DNA of 64,000 nucleotides, taken from positions 1 through 64,000 of the forward strand of contig JAJDYN010000004.1 in the NCBI GenBank assembly GCA_022825135.1, given 5' to 3'. Source of the DNA: Gemmatimonadota bacterium (GTDB taxonomy: Bacteria; Gemmatimonadota; Gemmatimonadetes; Longimicrobiales; Gaopeijiaceae). The notes beneath the pieces are model-generated. The model had not been told where the DNA came from. It saw nothing but the letters and a program-made list of their open reading frames with translations, and did no database searches. Each line of letters begins with the position of its first letter. The stretch's first letter is position 1. This document shows, piece by piece, positions 48,961 through 57,756 of this stretch. Made by a program: the position numbers and the translations under genes.

Positions 48961-49188
48961 ATGAACCATTTGGATCGCATCACCCTTGAGCCGGAAAAGA
49001 GGGGCGGAAAGCCGTGCATCCGCGGGCTCAGGATCACGGTGTACGATGTCCTTGAGTACTTGGCGTCCGGGATGACAGAAGGGGAAATCCTGGAGGACTT
49101 CCCGGACTTGGAGCGCGAAGACATTCGCGCAGCGCTGACGTTCGCGGCGGAGCGGGAGCGAAGGCTCGTTTCGCTTCCGCCCGGGTGA
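48961..49188 (+). CDS. DUF433 antitoxin-like protein
   Basis: The 75-residue protein starts at the ATG at 48961; the longer upstream frame is non-conserved and overlaps the spondin gene. DUF433 features are visible: RITLEPEKRGGKPCIRGLRI, TVYDVLEYLASGMTEGEIL, then DFPDLEREDIRAALTFA, a small winged-helix-like fold. Its stop overlaps the start of a DUF5615 gene (GTGA), the usual layout of this toxin-antitoxin-like pair, where it is the antitoxin. Confidence 0.85.
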   Translation: MNHLDRITLEPEKRGGKPCIRGLRITVYDVLEYLASGMTEGEILEDFPDLEREDIRAALTFAAERERRLVSLPPG

Positions 49189-49517
49189 AGCTCCTCTTCG
49201 ACGAAAACCTGTCGCCGCGTCTCGTCGCCGGGCTATCGGACGTGTTTCCGGAGTCCGTCCACGTTCGAGACGCCGGATTGTCCCGGGCCACCGACGCCGC
49301 GATCTGGGATTATGCCCGCAGTCACGGGCTAACCATCGTCTCCAAGGACTCGGACTTCCACCAGGCAAGCTTCCTCTGGGGTTCGCCTCCGAAAGTCATC
49401 TGGATTCGGCGGGGAAACTGCACTACGGCCGACATCGAAGAGATCCTGCGATCCAGCCTGTCCCGGATTCTCGCTTTCGGAGCCGACCAGGTGGCAGCGT
49501 TCCTGGCGCTATCGTAG
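49185..49517 (+). CDS. DUF5615 PIN-like toxin
   Basis: The 110-residue protein uses a GTG start overlapping the DUF433 stop. PIN-like acidic residues appear in LLFDENLSPRLVAGL and TIVSKDSDFHQASFLWG, with the strand KVIWIRRGN between catalytic halves. The family is presumed to be a ribonuclease toxin paired with the DUF433 protein. No separate promoter is needed because of the overlap. Confidence 0.85.
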   Translation: MKLLFDENLSPRLVAGLSDVFPESVHVRDAGLSRATDAAIWDYARSHGLTIVSKDSDFHQASFLWGSPPKVIWIRRGNCTTADIEEILRSSLSRILAFGADQVAAFLALS

Positions 49518-49538
49518 GCAGTTAGCGGACAGCACGCG

Positions 49539-50378
49539 ATGACGACTCGACCGGCTCCCGGTGTTCTGCTCGCCGCCCTGGCGGGTGGAGCGATGCTCGC
49601 GCACCCGGCCATCGGATCCGCGCAGGAGCCCATGGGGGCACCGGCTGGCTCCCCCGCGTCCCGTTCCCTGGCCGCCGATCGCCCCGACTTCACGAAAGCG
49701 GCATCCACCGTGGGCCGGGGCGTTCTCCAGATCGAATTCGGTTACACGTTCGGGGGAGACTGGTCCGGCGGCAATTCGGTCCAGACGCATACGCTGGGTG
49801 AACTGCTGCTGCGCGCGGGGGTTGCGGCCGACTGGCTGGAAGTCCGGGTGGCGGCCAGCCCGGTGACCCGCGTGAGCTCCGAGGGAAGCGGAGCCAGCGA
49901 CAGCGGGATCGAGGACCTCTACCTGGGCGCCAAGCTCGAGCTCGCCCGGCAGGCGGGCCGCCTGCCGGCGCTCGCGCTCCTGCCCCAGATGACCCTGCCC
50001 ACGGGCAGCACGCTGTTCTCCGGCGGACGCGTGCTGCCGGGCGTGAACCTCGCCTACAACTGGGACGTGCCCGGAGGCCTCTCCCTGGCGGGCAGCACGC
50101 AGGTCAACCTGGCCGTCGCGGACGACGACGGCAGCTACCCCGAGTGGGCCCAGTCGGTGGGCGCGGGAGCCGGCCTCGGTACGCGCGGGGGCGTGTACGG
50201 CGAATGGTTCGCGTTTCTTCCGACGGGGGCGGATGCCCCGCAGGAACACTACTTCATCGCGGGCCTCACCTGGCTCACCGCCGACGATTCGCAGTGGGAC
50301 ATCCGGGTCGGCGTCGGGCTGAACGATGCCGCCGAGGACTTCTTCGCGGGCATGGGGGCGGCCATCAGGATGCGCTGA
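49539..50378 (+). CDS. Outer-membrane beta-barrel, MetA-pathway phenol-degradation (transporter-like) family
   Basis: The 279-residue exported protein has a signal peptide (LLAALAGGAMLAHPAIGSAQ). The family pattern is ADRPDFTKAASTVGRGVLQI followed by EFGYTF, then LGELLLRAGVAADWLEVRVA and LYLGAKLELARQAGRLPALA, ending in a strand. Members are small barrel channels of outer membranes. It lies 21 bp after the DUF5615 gene but its own promoter region cannot be seen clearly. The convergent permease gene ends 80 bp away in a tandem repeat. Confidence 0.8.
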   Translation: MTTRPAPGVLLAALAGGAMLAHPAIGSAQEPMGAPAGSPASRSLAADRPDFTKAASTVGRGVLQIEFGYTFGGDWSGGNSVQTHTLGELLLRAGVAADWLEVRVAASPVTRVSSEGSGASDSGIEDLYLGAKLELARQAGRLPALALLPQMTLPTGSTLFSGGRVLPGVNLAYNWDVPGGLSLAGSTQVNLAVADDDGSYPEWAQSVGAGAGLGTRGGVYGEWFAFLPTGADAPQEHYFIAGLTWLTADDSQWDIRVGVGLNDAAEDFFAGMGAAIRMR

Positions 50379-50389
50379 GCGGGCGCACT

Positions 50390-50465
50390 CCCCACCCGCC
50401 CCGGGCGACGGCTACGCCCCGCCCAGAGCGACGGCTATGCCCCGGCCCGGGTGACGGCTACGTCC
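50390..50465. repeat. About 24-bp tandem repeat at the 3' end of the permease gene
   Basis: GGGCGACGGCTACGCCCCGC and its variants (AGAGCGACGGCTATGCCCCG, GGGTGACGGCTACGTCCCGG) follow one another three times with a period of about 24 bp. On the minus strand the copies contain TAGCCGTC, and the last one holds the permease stop codon. Confidence 0.65.
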
Positions 50466-52218
50466 CGGCCCGGGCCGGAACGGCGTCCACCCGCACCGTC
50501 ACGATGTCGGCGTCCTCGTACTTGTGGTGATGGACCGATGTTGCGAGGTGGCGCAGGAGCCGCAGCGAGATCTCGTGTTCTCCGGGCTCCTCGGCGGCGC
50601 GCCCGCCGAGCACGGCCATGCGGTCCTCGATGTTGCCCTCGCCGCTGGCGGCCAGGAACTCCATCTCGACCCCGCCCGAATCGGTGCGCGCGGTCAGGCG
50701 CAGGCGCCGCTGTCCGGCCGAAGGCTTGTCCTCGCCCTGTTCGATAAGCAGCAGCAGCGTCTCCTCGGCCGCATGCCCCAGCCGGAGCCCGGTCTCGGCC
50801 CCGAGGCGCTTGCGGCTGGCGAAACTCTCCAGGAACTCCTGGATCTTCGGCAGCGACTGCACATCGAGCGTCGTCTGCATGCGCACGCGCCGCGGCCCGG
50901 TGAGCTCCATGAACGCCGTCAGCACGAGCGCCGTCAGGCCGCCGGACGTCATGCCGTTGCCGAGCAACTGCTGCAGGAAGGGGTTCAGCGCCGCCGTGGA
51001 GATCTCGCCGCTCTGGCATCCGACCCCGACCCAGAACGAAACCCCCACGATCGTGGCCTTGCGGTAATCCATGCCGTCCTGGAGGACGATCCGGGTCCCC
51101 AGCACGAACAGCACGGCGATGATCACCATGGCGTAGGCGCCGATCACGGGATCGGGGATGATCAGCAGCAGCGCCGTCAGCTTCGGAAGAAAGGCGAGCG
51201 CGCAGAAGATCAATCCGATGCAGACGCCGACCCGCCGCGCCGCGATCCCCGTGATCTCGACGATGGAGACGCTGCTCGAGTAGGTCGTGTTGGGGACGGT
51301 GGCGAAAAGTCCGGAGAGAAGGTTGCCCAGGCCATCCGCGGCGACCGCTCCCTGGACCGCGCGGTAGTCCGTGGCCTGCGGCTCCCGCCACGACACCCGC
51401 TGGATCGCCACCGCGTCGCCCACGGTTTCGATCGCGCCCACGAGGGTGACGAAGGTGTAGCCGGGAAGAATCGCCCAGAAGGCGGCGCTGAAATCGAGGC
51501 CCAGCCCCGGCCAGCCGGCGGCCGGCACGCCCACCCACGCGGCCTGCGCGAGCGCGCTGGGATCGATCAGATCGAACGAGGCGGCGGCCACGCACCCGGC
51601 CGCGATGCCGATGATCGGCCCCCAGAGCCGCACCGGCCCCGTGAACTTGAGCATCACCGCGAGGGTTACGGCGAGGGTGGCCAGCACGGTGACGGGTGCC
51701 GCCAGGGGCGAGGCGCCGGGCGGGGCGTTGTCCTGAAAATCGAACAGGAAGGGCATCACGTTGACCGCGATCAGCATGATCACGGTTCCGGCAACCGTCG
51801 GCGTGATGATGCGGCGCAGAATGGAGAGGCGCCCGGCGAGGAGGAACTGGAAGAGGGACGAGGCGATCACGAGCGTCGTCAGCAGGGCCGGGCCCCCTTG
51901 CACCAGCGCGGCCACCGAGACGGCGATGAAGGCGCCCGAAGTGCCCATGATGAGAACGTATCCCGACCCCAGGCGTCCCAGCCGGATGACCTGGACGATG
52001 CTGGTGAGACCGCTCACCATGAGCGCGCCGAACGCGCCCCAGGCGAGGTACGCATCACTGCTCTCGGCGCTCCGCAGCACGATGGCGACGGTGAGAACGA
52101 CGCCCCCGAGCGCCAGGATGCTGTACTGGAGCGCCAGCCCGATCGCCAGCGGCCACGGCGGACTCTCGTCGGGCTGGTAGCGAACGGTGGACCCGGACCC
52201 GCCTTCGTGCGATGCCAT
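50458..52218 (-). CDS. Xanthine/uracil-type permease fused to an RsbW-like HATPase domain, paralogue 2
   Basis: This 586-residue protein has the same architecture as the one at 6061-7806: a solute-carrier-23 permease (LVGAIETVGDAVAIQRVSW, VAADGLGNLLSGLFATVPNT) and a C-terminal HATPase-like tail of about 140 residues (LGHAAEETLLLLIEQ, RLRLTARTDSGGVEMEFLAA, SLRLLRHLATSVHHHKY). By eye the two share well over half of their residues across both parts. The N-box asparagine is again missing. The conserved tail in both copies argues for a selected regulatory role. A tandem repeat includes the stop codon. Confidence 0.85.
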   Translation of the reverse strand: MASHEGGSGSTVRYQPDESPPWPLAIGLALQYSILALGGVVLTVAIVLRSAESSDAYLAWGAFGALMVSGLTSIVQVIRLGRLGSGYVLIMGTSGAFIAVSVAALVQGGPALLTTLVIASSLFQFLLAGRLSILRRIITPTVAGTVIMLIAVNVMPFLFDFQDNAPPGASPLAAPVTVLATLAVTLAVMLKFTGPVRLWGPIIGIAAGCVAAASFDLIDPSALAQAAWVGVPAAGWPGLGLDFSAAFWAILPGYTFVTLVGAIETVGDAVAIQRVSWREPQATDYRAVQGAVAADGLGNLLSGLFATVPNTTYSSSVSIVEITGIAARRVGVCIGLIFCALAFLPKLTALLLIIPDPVIGAYAMVIIAVLFVLGTRIVLQDGMDYRKATIVGVSFWVGVGCQSGEISTAALNPFLQQLLGNGMTSGGLTALVLTAFMELTGPRRVRMQTTLDVQSLPKIQEFLESFASRKRLGAETGLRLGHAAEETLLLLIEQGEDKPSAGQRRLRLTARTDSGGVEMEFLAASGEGNIEDRMAVLGGRAAEEPGEHEISLRLLRHLATSVHHHKYEDADIVTVRVDAVPARAGT

Positions 52219-52239
52219 GCCGTTTCTTCCTCCTCCCGG

Positions 52240-54777
52240 TTAGCGCGTCGATCCTCCTTCCGACACCGGCCGCGTGTCCGCTCCCTCGCCCTTCACGTAC
52301 GTGTCGAACCAGTCGACCCAGCGCGCCCACATGTCGAGGTTGTTTTCGATTGCGCGCGGGGTGTGCGACTCGAAGGGGTACTCGAAGAGCGCCGCCGTCT
52401 TCCCCAGCCCGGTGAGCGCCTGGATCATCCGCCGCGACTGGATGGGATAGGTGCCCGAGTTGTTGTCGTCGGCGCCGTGGTAGAGGAGCAGTGGCGTGTT
52501 GATCTGGTCGGCCTTGAAGAAGGGGGACATCTCCATGTAGACGTGGGGCGCGGCCCAGATGTCGCGCGGCTCCGCCTGGAAGCCCATGGGGGTGAGCGAG
52601 CGGTTGTAGGCGCCGTCGCCGGCGATGCCCGCCTTGAAGAAGGGGGTGTGGGCCAGGAAGTTCGCGGTCGCGAAGGCGCCGTAGCTGTGGCCCCCATGCC
52701 CGATCCGGTCCATGTCGATCACCCCGAGGCCATCGACCGCGCGCATCGCGGCGTACATCCCGTCGACCATATTTGAAATATAGTAGTCATTATAGTTTTC
52801 GCCGACGATGGGAATATCCGGATATACAAGCGCGTATCCCTGGGTCAGCCATATGTCCGACCAGCGGAGCCAGGTCAGACGGGTGTACGCGTTGTGGTTG
52901 CGCGCCCGGATGGTGGCGTTGTTGAAAGCCTCCTCGCTTCTGTACTCCCGGGGATAGGTCCAGAAGATGGCCGGCACCCTGGTCCCCTCGACGTAATCGA
53001 TGGGGAGAGAGATCCGGCCCTGGATCTCGAGGCCGTCGCGGCGCGTGAACTCGAAGTCGATGCGGCGCGCGGCGGTGAGCTGGGGGAAGGGGTCCACGTT
53101 GCGGGTCAGATTCTCCATCTCGCCGCCCCCCGTCCAGAGATGGCTGTCGGGGAAGGTGTTCCTGCCCTCGCGGCTCACGATCATGCGCTGGAGGTCGGGG
53201 TCCAGCGGCACCAGCGGCTGATCGAAGCTGTCGCGCGACCCCTCGAAGAGCCGCTCGGTGGATCCGTCCGAGAGGGAAATCCGGTCGACGAAGGGCTGTG
53301 GACGGAAGTCCTCCTTCAAGCCGCCGCCGCGCAGGTAGGCGCTCCCGCCGTCGGAGGACACCCACGCATGGTCGAGCCCGTTGGCGGTGCGGGCGGTGAG
53401 CAGGTCGCCGGGAAGCGAGACCGCGTCGGCGGGGTCGTGGAAGGGCACGATGATGTTGCCTGGGGCCCCGTCGTCCAGTGCGAAATGGGCGAGCGCGTTC
53501 TCGCCGTCGCGGCGCACCGAGGCGAAGGCGTGGCGGCCGTCCAGCGAGTACGTCACCTCGGTGATCGGATCGTCGCTCGACGCCACCTCTTCCTCGTCCC
53601 CGTCGCCGAAGGGCGCGCGCAGCAGCATGATGCGGTCGGGGCGGGGCGCGTCCGAGCCGGCGTCATCGTCCGGGGCGGCCCGATGCAGGTACGCGACACC
53701 GGCCCCGTCCGGACGCCACTGCCAGTCGCGCGGGCCGCCGCCCTGGCCGCCGCCCCGGCCTTCGCGCAGCTCCCGCTCTTCGAGGGTCGCCAGCACATTG
53801 CCGCTCTCGACGTCCAGCACCTCGGTCACGCGCGGGAAGCCGGTATAGCTGGCGATGAAGGAGAAGGGCCGTTCGATGCGGGTGGCGATCAGGTGGCGTC
53901 CGTCAGGACTCAGCGAGACCGATTGGTACATCCCCGCGTCCCCGATGGGGCGGGGAGGCCGCCCGGGCGCCAGCTCGACGATCTGGCTGCGCGTGTAGTA
54001 CTCGAACAGGTCGGAGTCGTGATCGCCCTCGAGCAGGAACGGCATCGTGCGCGTCGGCGTGGCCGCCGAGCGGGTGTGCCGGATGGTGGGCCCGTCGGGC
54101 AGGGCGGGCGCGGGGGGTGCGGCGCCGCGGTCCGCCGGTTCCGCCAGGGTGATGATCGACCCCGCGGGCGTCCACTGGAGCATCCGGGACGGCGCCGATC
54201 CCTGACCCCCCGACGAGGTGCCCAGGCTGGCGATCACGCGCGCGTCGCCCGCCGCGGTCACGCTGCCGTCCTCGGCCGACGCGATCCAGACCTCGGTCCG
54301 TTCCTCCAGGTGCGCGAGGAATGCCAGCCGCGCGCCGTCCGGAGACCACATCAGGTCGCTCACGTAGATCCCGTCCGGCAGCTCCACATCCGTAAACGAG
54401 CGCTCGCTCAGCGAATAGAAGCGGAACCCGTAGAGCCCGTAGATGTCGAGGTGCCAGGGCCGGTCGGTGGCGGCCCGGAGTTCGAGCATGGCCAGGCGCA
54501 GGGTCTCCTCTCCGACCTCCTCGAGCGTCGACAGCTCGGTCGAGAGGGGAATGACGAAGTGGTCGCGGTCCGGGCTGACGTGATCCAGGGTGGCGTAGTT
54601 GGGATCGGTCGCGAAGAGATCCTGGATGGCCTGGTCGGGGAGGATGTATCCCCGGTCGATGTCGAGTCCGTCGCCGGACTCCTGGGCGAACAGCGGCGAT
54701 ACAAGGAGGAACTGCGTCAGGAACAGGCCGATCGCCGGTATCCGGGTCGAAGGTCGAGGGCGGCTGTGCGGGTTCAT
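52240..54777 (-). CDS. S9-family prolyl-oligopeptidase-like serine peptidase, exported
   Basis: The 845-residue protein starts at 54777, with AGGAG upstream, and has a signal peptide ending VSPLFAQE. An N-terminal beta-propeller with WD-like repeats (LMWSPDGARLAFLAHLEERT, MYQSVSLSPDGRHLIATRIE) covers about residues 60-560. The alpha/beta hydrolase domain has the nucleophile GHGGHSYGAFATANFLAH, Asp in HGADDNNSGTYP and His in PFESHTPRA. It cleaves peptides in the periplasm, acylaminoacyl- or dipeptidyl-type. It is divergent from the flavoprotein gene, with only about 145 bp between. Confidence 0.9.
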   Translation of the reverse strand: MNPHSRPRPSTRIPAIGLFLTQFLLVSPLFAQESGDGLDIDRGYILPDQAIQDLFATDPNYATLDHVSPDRDHFVIPLSTELSTLEEVGEETLRLAMLELRAATDRPWHLDIYGLYGFRFYSLSERSFTDVELPDGIYVSDLMWSPDGARLAFLAHLEERTEVWIASAEDGSVTAAGDARVIASLGTSSGGQGSAPSRMLQWTPAGSIITLAEPADRGAAPPAPALPDGPTIRHTRSAATPTRTMPFLLEGDHDSDLFEYYTRSQIVELAPGRPPRPIGDAGMYQSVSLSPDGRHLIATRIERPFSFIASYTGFPRVTEVLDVESGNVLATLEERELREGRGGGQGGGPRDWQWRPDGAGVAYLHRAAPDDDAGSDAPRPDRIMLLRAPFGDGDEEEVASSDDPITEVTYSLDGRHAFASVRRDGENALAHFALDDGAPGNIIVPFHDPADAVSLPGDLLTARTANGLDHAWVSSDGGSAYLRGGGLKEDFRPQPFVDRISLSDGSTERLFEGSRDSFDQPLVPLDPDLQRMIVSREGRNTFPDSHLWTGGGEMENLTRNVDPFPQLTAARRIDFEFTRRDGLEIQGRISLPIDYVEGTRVPAIFWTYPREYRSEEAFNNATIRARNHNAYTRLTWLRWSDIWLTQGYALVYPDIPIVGENYNDYYISNMVDGMYAAMRAVDGLGVIDMDRIGHGGHSYGAFATANFLAHTPFFKAGIAGDGAYNRSLTPMGFQAEPRDIWAAPHVYMEMSPFFKADQINTPLLLYHGADDNNSGTYPIQSRRMIQALTGLGKTAALFEYPFESHTPRAIENNLDMWARWVDWFDTYVKGEGADTRPVSEGGSTR

Positions 54778-54922
54778 GGCTGGCTCCTGGCAACGGGCGC
54801 CGGTGAGGCGGGGATGGCGGATTCGGGTGAAGGTGGCCCACGCGGCGAGGTCGCCGCAAGCCGGTTCAGGAACCCGCAACCCTCCGTGACATATCTTCTG
54901 TGGCGGTGTCGCGCCGGGCGCC

Positions 54923-56020
54923 GTGATGCGTGATTCCGACGGCGCCGTTCGCAACAGGAGAGATGGCTTGCCGGAGAACTACGATGTGGTGGTGGCCGGG
55001 GCCGGCTTTGCCGGTCTCGCCTGCGCGCGCCAGGCGGCCCGGCGCGGCCTCTCGGTCCTGGTGCTCGAGCGGCAGTCCGCACCCGGCGCCCGCATCCACA
55101 CCACCGGGATTCTCGTGCATGAGGCGTGGACCGAGTGGAAAGTGCCGGTCCCGCTGGTGCGGAGAATCAACCGCGTCAGGGTCTACACGCCCGCCCACGA
55201 CCATATCGAGCTGGAGCGGAACGGGTACTTCTTCATGGCCACCGATACCGCCCGGCTCATGCGCCATCTGGCCCGGGAGACGCGGCGCGCGGGTGTCGAG
55301 ATCCGGTTCGGGGAGGGATACCGCGGCGCGACCCCGGGACGAAGTCCCTTGCTGCTCCAGGGCTCCGGGGTCACCTGCCGGTTCCTCGTCGGAGCCGATG
55401 GTGCGCGCTCCGGGGTGGCCGGGAGCTTCGGCCTCGACCGCAACCGCCACCTCCTGAAGGGGGTCGAATGGGAATTCGAGCCCGTGGACGGCGTCGCCGA
55501 CTGCCTGCACTGCTTCATCGATCCCGAGTTCGCCCCGGGATACATCGGATGGGTGGTGCCGGGGGTGGCGACGACGCAGGTAGGACTGGCGTTGCACCGC
55601 GACCGGCAGGCCGACCTGCCCGGGTTCGTCGCGAAGCTCGATCCCCTCTTCGGGCTTTCCCGGAACAGGGTGGTGGAGAAGCGGGGCGGCGTCATCCCCT
55701 TCGGGGGACTTCTGCGCAACTTCTACGGGGAACGGGTGATGCTCATCGGGGACGCCGCCGGAATGGTGTCCCCGCTGACGGCCGGGGGCATCCACCACGC
55801 CTGGCGGTTCGGCAAGATCGCCGGAGACGCCCTGGCGGACCATCTCGCGGGCGGGGCGCATCCCGGTCCGGTGGTGCGGCGCGCGTACCCGAGCCTGACC
55901 TTGAAGCACGCCGCGCGCTGGGGCTACGACCGGCTTCCGGTGGCGCGGGCGCTCGAAGCCGGGCTGCTCACCCGGAGCGTGTTCCGAAGGGTGGCGGCGA
56001 AGGTCTTCTTCGGGTTGTAG
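54923..56020 (+). CDS. FAD-dependent oxidoreductase, geranylgeranyl-reductase-like
   Basis: The 365-residue flavoprotein has the dinucleotide-binding motif VVVAGAGFAGLACARQAARR and the family signature MLIGDAAGMVSPLTAGGIHH. The middle strand CRFLVGADGARSGVAGSFGL is typical of this p-hydroxybenzoate-hydroxylase-like branch. It would reduce isoprenoid double bonds or hydroxylate a small lipid; the substrate cannot be told. The first GTG/ATG (54923/54926) has no good ribosome-binding site, and a TTG at 54966 preceded by AGGAGAG is an alternative start. It converges with the Npt-type transporter. Confidence 0.75.
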   Translation: MMRDSDGAVRNRRDGLPENYDVVVAGAGFAGLACARQAARRGLSVLVLERQSAPGARIHTTGILVHEAWTEWKVPVPLVRRINRVRVYTPAHDHIELERNGYFFMATDTARLMRHLARETRRAGVEIRFGEGYRGATPGRSPLLLQGSGVTCRFLVGADGARSGVAGSFGLDRNRHLLKGVEWEFEPVDGVADCLHCFIDPEFAPGYIGWVVPGVATTQVGLALHRDRQADLPGFVAKLDPLFGLSRNRVVEKRGGVIPFGGLLRNFYGERVMLIGDAAGMVSPLTAGGIHHAWRFGKIAGDALADHLAGGAHPGPVVRRAYPSLTLKHAARWGYDRLPVARALEAGLLTRSVFRRVAAKVFFGL

Positions 56021-56052
56021 CCGGGCCTCGCCAAGCTGCGGTCCGCTGGCTG

Positions 56053-57423
56053 CTACTCCCCGACCCGCCTGGCCTGCGCCCGCCCCATCCCGACGGAGAG
56101 CGCGATCCAGATGCCCGCCAGCGGCACGGTCGACGCCGCCACCAGCGCCAGCGTCATGCCGAGGGCGGCGAAGGTGGCGTCGATCCCGGCGCCCGTGGCA
56201 TCCCCGGCGCGATACAGGAACACGTCCACCACGGGCTTCGCCTTGTACTTCTCGGAGGGAGTGACGACGCTGAACAGCGTCTCCCGCGAGGGCCGTGAGA
56301 TGGCGTAACGGGTTGCCCGGTGCACTGCCTGGAAGATCAGGATGACCCCGTACAGGGGCCAAATCGCCAGCACCGCGAATCCGACGACCGTCACCAGCGG
56401 CAGGATGGCGAGCGTCCAGCCTACGCCCAGCTTCTTGATGATGCGCGTCGTGATGAAGATCTGGGTCAGCAGGGTCGCGAACTGGGCCAGGAAGTCGAAG
56501 TTGGCGAAGCTCTCCACCCGCTGGCTGAAGGTGTCGGTGGCCTGCTGGATGATGTTGGCCTGGGTGAAGTAGATCATGGTGTTGGAGATGGCCATGAACA
56601 CCACCCACAGTCCGACCCCCAGCAGGTAGGGCGAGGCCACGACCGCCTTGGCGCCCTCCCAGAAGGTGCCTCCGATTCGGGTGCTGCCGTCGGGCGCAGC
56701 GTCGTCGCGGCGACCCTTCGGGAGCGCCTCCAGGCGCGACGCGCGCGACCGGATCGCCCTCCGGTCCAGCCACAGCACCGTCGCGATCGCGATGCTGTAG
56801 CAGCCGCAAGCGATCAGCATGAGCCCGGCGGGCAGGTAGGACGACTCCGTCATCCCGCTGATGATGCTGGTGGCTTCGGCCCCGGCCAGCGCCCCCAGGG
56901 TGCCGCCGATGCCGATGAAGGCGAACATCCTCTTCCCCTGGTCCACGTCGAAGATGTCGACCATGAAGGCCCAGAAGAGACTGGTGGTGAAGAGGTTGAT
57001 GACCGTCAGCCACACGAAGAAGGTGTAGCCCACGCCGCGTGCGAGGGCGGTTTCCGCATCGGTGCCGATGAGCCCGCCTCCGGCCCGCACGTCCTGGATG
57101 ATCAGCCCCGAGAAGACGAACAGGCAGGCGATCACGAAGAGGAAGGCCACGGGGATGAAACGGCGCCGGTTCATGCGCGCCACCACTCCGCCGAAGGCGA
57201 GCACCGCCACCAGGGAAATGATCGAGGTGACGACGAAGAGCCAGCGCAGCTCGTCCATTCCGCGGGCGACGCCCATCGCTTCGCGCACCGGCCGCAGGAA
57301 GAAGTACCCGCAGAGAACGAAGAAGAAGAAGACCGCGGAGAGGACGGCGAGAGGGAGTTCGCCCCGCTCCATGTTGAGGAGGCGCGCCGCGATGCCCTGT
57401 TCCTGCGTCGTCGAGTCTGCCAT
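56053..57423 (-). CDS. Npt1/Npt2-type nucleotide (NTP/NDP exchange) transporter
   Basis: The 456-residue polytopic protein starts at 57423 with GGGGGGC before the ATG. Family segments are FFVLCGYFFLRPVREAMGVA, VWLTVINLFTTSLFWAFMVD, IFDVDQGKRMFAFIGIGGTL and RATRYAISRPSRETLFSVV. Twelve hydrophobic segments are visible. Relatives exchange ATP for ADP in plastids and intracellular bacteria; free-living bacteria carry homologues of unknown substrate, so a nucleotide role is not certain here. Confidence 0.8.
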   Translation of the reverse strand: MADSTTQEQGIAARLLNMERGELPLAVLSAVFFFFVLCGYFFLRPVREAMGVARGMDELRWLFVVTSIISLVAVLAFGGVVARMNRRRFIPVAFLFVIACLFVFSGLIIQDVRAGGGLIGTDAETALARGVGYTFFVWLTVINLFTTSLFWAFMVDIFDVDQGKRMFAFIGIGGTLGALAGAEATSIISGMTESSYLPAGLMLIACGCYSIAIATVLWLDRRAIRSRASRLEALPKGRRDDAAPDGSTRIGGTFWEGAKAVVASPYLLGVGLWVVFMAISNTMIYFTQANIIQQATDTFSQRVESFANFDFLAQFATLLTQIFITTRIIKKLGVGWTLAILPLVTVVGFAVLAIWPLYGVILIFQAVHRATRYAISRPSRETLFSVVTPSEKYKAKPVVDVFLYRAGDATGAGIDATFAALGMTLALVAASTVPLAGIWIALSVGMGRAQARRVGE

Positions 57424-57756
57424 GCGCCCCCCGATCCTCCGCGACAGTGCCGCCTCGCGCCGTGCCCCGTCTGGAAAACGAAGCACGCCGGGAGGTCTGG
57501 ATGGCCGTCCCGGAAGGCCCCGGCGGTGATGTGGGTTCGATGTAGGGAGGGCGCCGGATCAAGTCAAGCCGACGAGCGTCCTCGCGCGGGGTGTCGCCAT
57601 GTGTGAATGGGGCATCTCCGCGAGGGCTCAGGGTACCCCGAAAGGGCGCATTCATGGGCCGTTGGGACGACTTCGGCCGGTTCCCTTTGCGCGCGCGCCC
57701 GCTGCGGCTACCATCAGGACTGCGAGCCTTCCATCGCCCATCCCGGAGGTCATCCG

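Noticed and set aside
54866-57655. A 929-codon minus-strand open frame
   Set aside because: It runs antisense to the flavoprotein and in another frame of the Npt-type transporter, with low-complexity composition and no motifs.
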